A DNA stretch of 64,000 nucleotides from Gnetum montanum. Taxonomy: Eukaryota > Streptophyta > Gnetopsida > Gnetales > Gnetaceae. Shown piece after piece: positions 58,641-64,000 of this stretch; position 1 is the first letter of the stretch, and each line of letters opens with the position of its first letter. A program made the position numbers and the translations under genes. The stretch spans positions 53,410-117,409 of the forward strand of contig MNCI01020899.1 of the NCBI GenBank assembly GCA_015680685.1. Direction: 5' to 3'. The notes beneath the pieces were generated by a model. The model was given only the letters and a program-made list of their open reading frames with translations. It was not told the DNA's origin and did no database searches.

Positions 58641-59215
58641 CTAACTCAAGTTCATGTGATAAAGATAAAGTCATAATAATAGGATGAAGCCTTAAGAACA
58701 AGTGCTAACACAAATAACTAGTCATTGTGATAGATAATAACAAGTGCTAACACTAACAAGTCATGGTTAGTTTATGATAGATAGATAATAGGTCATGGTG
58801 CCATCATGGTGTAGTTGTGGTAGCTAAACGTAGGCTATGATCTATTACTAAGGCTAAAAACAAAGATCACAAGTAATGGATGGCTTATAATTTACCCACC
58901 ACAACTTATGATGTCATTGTGATGCTCTAACCATGTGTTTTGATTGTTAAAACTACTTTTCTATTAATCTTGACCTCATGAAATAATTTTTGTTGACCAT
59001 GATTTATGGTACGTGCAAGGTTTCCTGACCATGGGTTGTCGTTAGGTCTTGGTAATCTTTGAATCTTGAAATCTATTTTACTACATTCTTGAATTTAAAT
59101 TGTTAATATCACAAGTCATAGTGGCATGAAAAAGAGATATTTTTACTCTATGTATACCATGAGTGGACCATAGATCATGGTCTAAACTCTATGCAAATCA
59201 TAAGTCATGGTTTCA
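58641..59215. repeat. U3-like cluster of CAAGTCATGGT words
   Basis: AAGTCATGGT, AGGTCATGGT, ATCATGGT and complements (CCATGAC, ACCATGA) recur about a dozen times. A TATA-like TCTATAAATAAG lies at 59758-59770 and another, CTATAAAAGAGG, at 60357-60368. Probably LTR sequence; ends not found. Confidence 0.4.
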
Positions 59216-60650
59216 CTAGAAAATAAAATAAAAATGTGTAGCTTCAAAGTAATGGAGGATCTAATGAATTTAATGATGTAGCCAACTTAGAGATAGTGCA
59301 TGGAACTCAAATGTATTATTTCATGGGCTAGATTTAGGCAATAAACTTGATAATGAACCACATAAAATTTATTTTAAAAGATAATTAAAGTTATTCCTAG
59401 ATGGCTAGCTTGACATGAAATTTGGGTAGTAAATTAGACATACATATTTAGTTAAAGATCTAAAAAATATGCCTTGACATAAGTGGCATCTTTTATAATC
59501 ATTGGGAGCTCACTTTTATACATTTAAACATAAAATAAACTTTTTATTTAACATACATAAAGAGGCCTTCAACATGCATAAGAATTTCCATGCTTAAAAC
59601 TCAAACTATAACATAAGGAGTGCTCAATTTGACATAAAAAGTGATTAGAAATTTAGAGCAATATGTCCATAAGCATGAACATGGCTTGTGCTTAACATTG
59701 TGCTTAACAAACATAAGAAATTTAGAAGGAAATTTTGGCCTTTCATGGCTACCTCTCTTCTATAAATAAGATAGGCCTAAAAACATGCAAACAACCTGTA
59801 ACCTTTACACATATTCTTTATTAGAAACTTTATATGTAATCTACTAACATATTGGAGTTAAAAACATTGGCATGCATTACAGAAATTTTATAATTAGATT
59901 TTCTTTCAAACCAATACACATGCATACACATGTCTACAAATACTTGAAGAAATAATATTTATATAAGAGATTCAACTAAAACATGCATGAAATATAAACA
60001 TGAAAGATAGCATCTCTTGGATGCATGAGATCCTTCATCTTGAATAAATTATTTTTAGATAATGTTAAGGATTTGATTGTAATAATTGTAAGATACTTGG
60101 GTTGTGAGAATGAGAGAGTTATATTAAGGAATTATGAGAAATTTATGAACTAGGATATACTATGAGAGAGCATAAAAATTAAAGAATCATGACTATAAGA
60201 ATATAAGAGATGGATGCTCTTCTCGAATCTTGAATGAAAAAATATAATACCTTTTTAAAAGGATGAAATATGGATCATGAAAGAAGAAAGAAAAGCTTCA
60301 AGAGAGACATCCTCACTTCATTACTTAATGCTCAAATTCTATGCTCCATTCAATACTATAAAAGAGGCCCTTGGCCTTAATTTATAGCTTGAGGAGTGGA
60401 GAGGATTTGAAACTCTATGTGGGACTAACCTTTATCCTTTTACTTTTTTATTTTACCATGAACTATACTTTTCCTAATGTTTTATAGCTATTTTTCTTGG
60501 GTTTCTTTCTATCTTTAATACATAAATTCAAAACATAAAAACTATAACATCTAAATGATAATGGAGGGATGGAGAAATAATAAAGATAAGGTTTGGGCAT
60601 TTCCAAAAGTCTTAATAGTTTATTTTTAGTTTATGAAAATCTTCAATTAT
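59216..60650. other. AT-rich, possible LTR interior
   Basis: No gene is visible apart from the two TATA-like sites noted for the cluster to its left. Confidence 0.4.
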
Positions 60651-60654
60651 TTTT

Positions 60655-61055
60655 TTCTGTGTATTTTCTAGTCTTTCTTTTTGTGTATTTTTTGGAATAT
60701 GGATGTATCAATCCATTTTTATAGGATCATTATCTAATCTCCTTTGCACATGTCCAAATAATCTAAGTCATCATCACTATATTTTATCTGAAATAGAAGC
60801 CAATCCAAGTCTTTCTATAATATATTTATTATGGAATTTATGTCTTCTAGTAACATTCAATATTCATCTACACATTCACATTTTTATCATACTAATTTGT
60901 TATTCATTTCTATTTTTAATTTTCCAATGTACAATATCATATAAGATACTAGGCCTGATTGCTATCCTATAAAGGTTTTTCTTTACTTTTATTGATAATA
61001 TTTTTTCACATAGAACATGGTGTAGGGACACATCTTTCAATCCCCTTTTTCATCT
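60655..61055 (-). mobile_element. RTE-type LINE fragment, minus strand
   Basis: On the minus strand HHVLCEKILSIKVKKNLYRI, then AIRPSILYDIVHWKIKN, ERLGLASISDKI and LRLFGHVQRRL match, in order, the C-terminus of RTE RTs (GVLCDKR.P.KLK.KFYR.AIRPA.LYG.E.W...LGV..I.DKM.E.RLRWFGHV.RR). Several stops. The plus-strand open frame 60703-60972 is its shadow. Confidence 0.75.
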
Positions 61056-61063
61056 ATATTGGT

Positions 61064-62003
61064 GATGTTTGTAGGTTTTGCATGCTATGAGGATGTCTTG
61101 AAGGTCAAGGAGATATCTTAGCTAAGAATGGAGAGGAAATAAAAAAACATTCCACATGTTTGAAAGATGTTTCTACTAAGAGATAGCTTATGACATGAGA
61201 TGTCCTACATGTGAGGGAAGCATCTCAACTAATGGGGAGATATCTCATCTTTCTCAAAGATATCTCAGGGAAGACATCCCAACTTGTAAGAGATGTCTCA
61301 AGCAAAACATCTTAGCTTTGAAGGAGATGTCTCACCTCTTCTAGAGGTGTCTCACATAGCCAAGAGACATTCCATCCAAATTCTAGGTTATGTAGGGAGA
61401 CGTCTATCCAAGCCTAAAGATGACCTATATAGTCAGGAAGACTTTTGAGTTAACAGTTTCAAGTTTAGAAATAGTTGAGATAAGATGAAAAAAGATAGAA
61501 ACAACTAGAAATCTTTAAGTTGATCTTGTAAAAGCTTTCTAGGATTATTATCTTGATTTTTTAATAAATATTGTTGTTGTTTCATGATTTGAACATGAGA
61601 CACGATGAAATATGATTGAAAGTGACACAAGAGCATAGGTGTAAGAGTGCATAAGTGTTTATGTAGGTATAAGGTCAATTGGGTGTGTTTGGTCTTGTGT
61701 CTCTTGTATGCTATGTGTTTGGATCTTAGTTATATTTTTGTAAAAGAGATTTCATTTGGTTATTCCTTGCACTAAGGACAATTGTTGTGTGGTTTTAGAG
61801 CCTCATGCTCTGCAATATTATTAAGTTTGTATGAGCAATTTGCGATGTTTGTGGATTGTGGAATCACTATTTGTATCCTTCTTTAAATGAATTAAATATG
61901 TCTAGTTTTATTTTTTTTAGCATATTGAATCATCTATCATAATATCTATATTTAGTGGGATTGAAGGGTTTAAAAATAAATGAGATGATCCTACTCCAAC
62001 GTT
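61064..62003 (+). repeat. 5' LTR of element H
   Basis: The right end is set by the primer site at 62006. The left end is uncertain, placed after the LINE fragment and near TGATGTTTGTAGG. U3 (61080-61400) has many GAGATGTCTC, GAGATATCTC and AAGACATCCC variants. A TATA-like CCTATATAGTC lies at about 61428. Confidence 0.55.
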
Positions 62004-62005
62004 AT

Positions 62006-62017
62006 TGGTATTGGAGC
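62006..62017 (+). other. Element H primer-binding site, tRNA-Met type
   Basis: TGGTATTGGAGC differs from TGGTATCAGAGC at two positions. It is used by many chromoviral gypsy elements as well as copia; the gag downstream makes it gypsy. Confidence 0.7.
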
Positions 62018-62059
62018 ACTAGGTTAATGTTTCTTGGAAATTGGTTATAGATTTTTATT

Positions 62060-63235
62060 AATTTCAAATGATGCTTAAGAAGAAATAGGCTCAAGCTTTG
62101 AATTGCAACATGGAGATCATGAAATATAAATTTCAATTAATAGTTGCTCAATTGGATGAGATCAATGCCAAGGTAGATAGAAATGTAGGCCCCAACCATG
62201 TTTGGAGACATGGTGTAGATGAACATTCATGTTACAATAGTTTAGAAGTTTATCAACATAGTGAAAGGATATTAAATAAGGATAAATAACATTATAGCTA
62301 TGTGATTATGGAAATCCATCAACCAAGAATCCTAGTGGTAGGGAATCTAAATTCTCAAGTAAGAGTTCCATGATTTTGATCACCAGCATTAACTTTTTAC
62401 AAGGAAATCTTGATCAAAAAGATGAAGCAACACTTGCTAGAGCATTCAAAAATTCTCTAGAACTTTGTAGATGTAATTGAAGACTTTTAATGGTGTAAAT
62501 GACATCAATTCTTTCACAAGTTGGCCGAAGATCCTTAATAAGTATTTTTAGTTGGAAGAGGTACCAAATCACTTACAAGTATGGATTGTTGCATCTATAT
62601 TAAAAGTTATGAAAGATAAAATGGAAAACCTATTAGGGATTAGAATATAATGAAATATAGGTTAAGAAGAAAATTTTGAATACTCTTGACATACTCAAGA
62701 GATGATCATGAACTTAAAATTCCTAAGGCAAGACAAGAAAGATGTTAAGGAGTTTTACATCAAATTTTGTGAACTATTACATCAACCTAAGGTAACCTAG
62801 GAGGGGTATGAATAGGCTTTAATCTTCCTAGGAGGCCTAAAAATGACATATTAGTAGAAGTTATTATTCTATGAGCTACAAAATCTTACTAAGGCTTATG
62901 ATAATTAGTGAAAAAACTTAATGGATTTGGAAATAGGAGCAAACAAACTTGAAAAGAAAAGGACAAGGAATCCAAAGTAGAGAAGGGATCCAAGTACAAA
63001 TCTAAAGTAAGGATGGTATCCATGATGAAAAGATAGAGAAAGATGATAAGAAGGGAAAATCCAAGAAGGACCAAGGCAAGGAAGGCAAAGAAGGTAAGGG
63101 TCAAGACAATAACTCATCAAAGATTCAATTCTTCAAATGCAAATAATGAGGATACAAGCCATGGAAATGTCCACTTTAGAAGTGATCCAAGGACAAGGAT
63201 GTGTAGACTATGGAAACAGAGGAGACATTAAGCCA
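62060..63235 (+). pseudogene. Element H gag (chromovirus-like Ty3/gypsy)
   Basis: The N-terminal helix NMEIMKYKFQLIVAQLDEIN starts near 62107. The retrotransposon gag domain runs to about 62930: QDKKDVKEFYIKFCELLHQP, then LIFLGGLKMTY and NLTKAYDN match the V.eY...F..L.......FL.GL....tl..A pattern. A Lys-rich stretch (KGKSKKDQGKEGKEGKGQDN, about 63053) precedes a CCHC knuckle remnant at 63138-63171 (CK**GYKPWKC), in which the second Cys is a stop. Numerous stops and frame changes. Confidence 0.7.
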
Positions 63236-64000
63236 AGATCTTCAAAAAGATAAACCTAATGCTCCCAATATTAAGGAAGCTGTGAAATTAGAATATTTTA
63301 CATTCATGAGGAATGTGAATAGAGGATATCATATCACTAGAAAATTATCATTTTGGATGAGGACTAGATGTTTTATTAGTGTGAAATGGATTCACATTTT
63401 CATTAATGAGATAGCCAAAGAAGATTTTATTTCATCTAGGAAATTTGCTAGATTGGATTTAGTGACAAATTCTCATCTTAGATCCCACAAGGTACATTGA
63501 TTGTTATATGATTCCTTTCAAGAGGTAAAAGAGCAATGTGTTTTGAAATTTAAAATTGGGCATTTTAATGAGGTTATAAAATGGATGCACTTCTAATTAA
63601 TCATGTTAATGTAATTCTTAGATGATCATGGAATTTTGACAATGGTGTTTAATTAGATATAATAAGAAATATATGAAGTGTAGCTAGACTTGATGAAATC
63701 CATGAGTTGATTCCTATGATAGCTAAACAAGTAAGGCAATAAAGCTCACTTAATGTTTTCTTAATACTTCTAGGAGTGAGTGAATATATTAAGGAACATG
63801 ATGAAACATGTTTTTGTTTCATTGTTGTATCAACTATTGCTTCTACTCATGCTATTGTGTAGGTAGAAATTCCAATATGTGTGCTAGGCTTGAAGGAGAA
63901 ATTTTTCTAGGTGTTTAGAGGGAAATTAGATGGATTACCACCAATGATAAATGTATACCACAAAATTGATTTTATTTCTATTGCTATCACTCCAAATGAG
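63236..64000 (+). pseudogene. Element H protease and start of the RT region
   Basis: QEVKEQCVLKFKIGHFNEVI at about 63520-63580 matches the chromoviral protease stretch (V.EQC.V.F.IG.y.DeV.cDV.PMD.CH.LLGRPW), degraded afterwards. EIPICVLGLKEKFF, then VFRGKLDGLPPMINVYHKID, near 63865-63975 matches the ll.ef.DVFp..LP.GLPP.R...H.Id spacer that leads into RT. The window ends just before the RT core. Confidence 0.7.

Noticed and set aside
60703-60972. 89-codon plus-strand open frame with hydrophobic composition
   Set aside because: It is the antisense shadow of the minus-strand RTE LINE fragment.

Overview
The window looks like plant nuclear DNA from a large, repeat-dense genome. It is AT-rich and holds no intact host gene, tRNA, rRNA or CRISPR array that I can support. 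Almost everything identifiable is decayed, nested retrotransposon sequence. Lineage cannot be fixed from this; the many old, long-LTR elements would suit a gymnosperm or similar giant genome, but that is a guess. Several features recur: LTR ends TGATGA/TCATCA, a primer site complementary to tRNA-Asp, and SIRE-like copia hallmarks.

Layout, left to right. (A) 1-5536, + strand: the 3' part of an Athila/Tat-type Ty3/gypsy element, with post-pol noncoding DNA, an extra third ORF (decayed, about 920 codons) and a 3' LTR. The third ORF has its own TATA promoter resembling the LTR promoter and a plausible leader intron. (G) 5.8-31.4 kb: a Tat-like gypsy gag-protease remnant between two copies of a long direct repeat (D1, D2). 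A SIRE-like copia element (9902-15022, 128-base N gap inside) is nested in its protease. Element B (19389-29540, - strand), a complete but dead Athila/Tat element with both LTRs and a perfect CATAC target-site duplication, is nested in D2. A solo-LTR-like block also interrupts D2.

(F) about 32.08-34.68 kb, + strand: a decayed gypsy RT-RNaseH-integrase. 34.7-44.2 kb: LTR-like pieces, a Tat integrase C-terminus, an RTE-type LINE 3' end and a degenerate tandem array of about 200-225 bp period. (C) about 44.2-54.84 kb, + strand: a relative of B whose integrase core is replaced by about 1.8 kb of unrelated DNA. 54.84-60.65 kb is AT-rich with U3-like repeats and TATA boxes. A minus-strand RTE LINE fragment follows (60.65-61.05 kb). 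(H) about 61.06-64.0 kb is the 5' end of a chromovirus-like gypsy element (LTR, Met-type primer site, gag, protease) running off the window.

No element here could move itself: every gag-pol has many stops, and frameshifts, lost catalytic residues or deletions are visible in most. The most interesting point is structural. Several unrelated families carry short, often palindromic repeats of family-specific sequence just upstream of a TATA box, and in element A this module is found a second time, internally, ahead of the third ORF.
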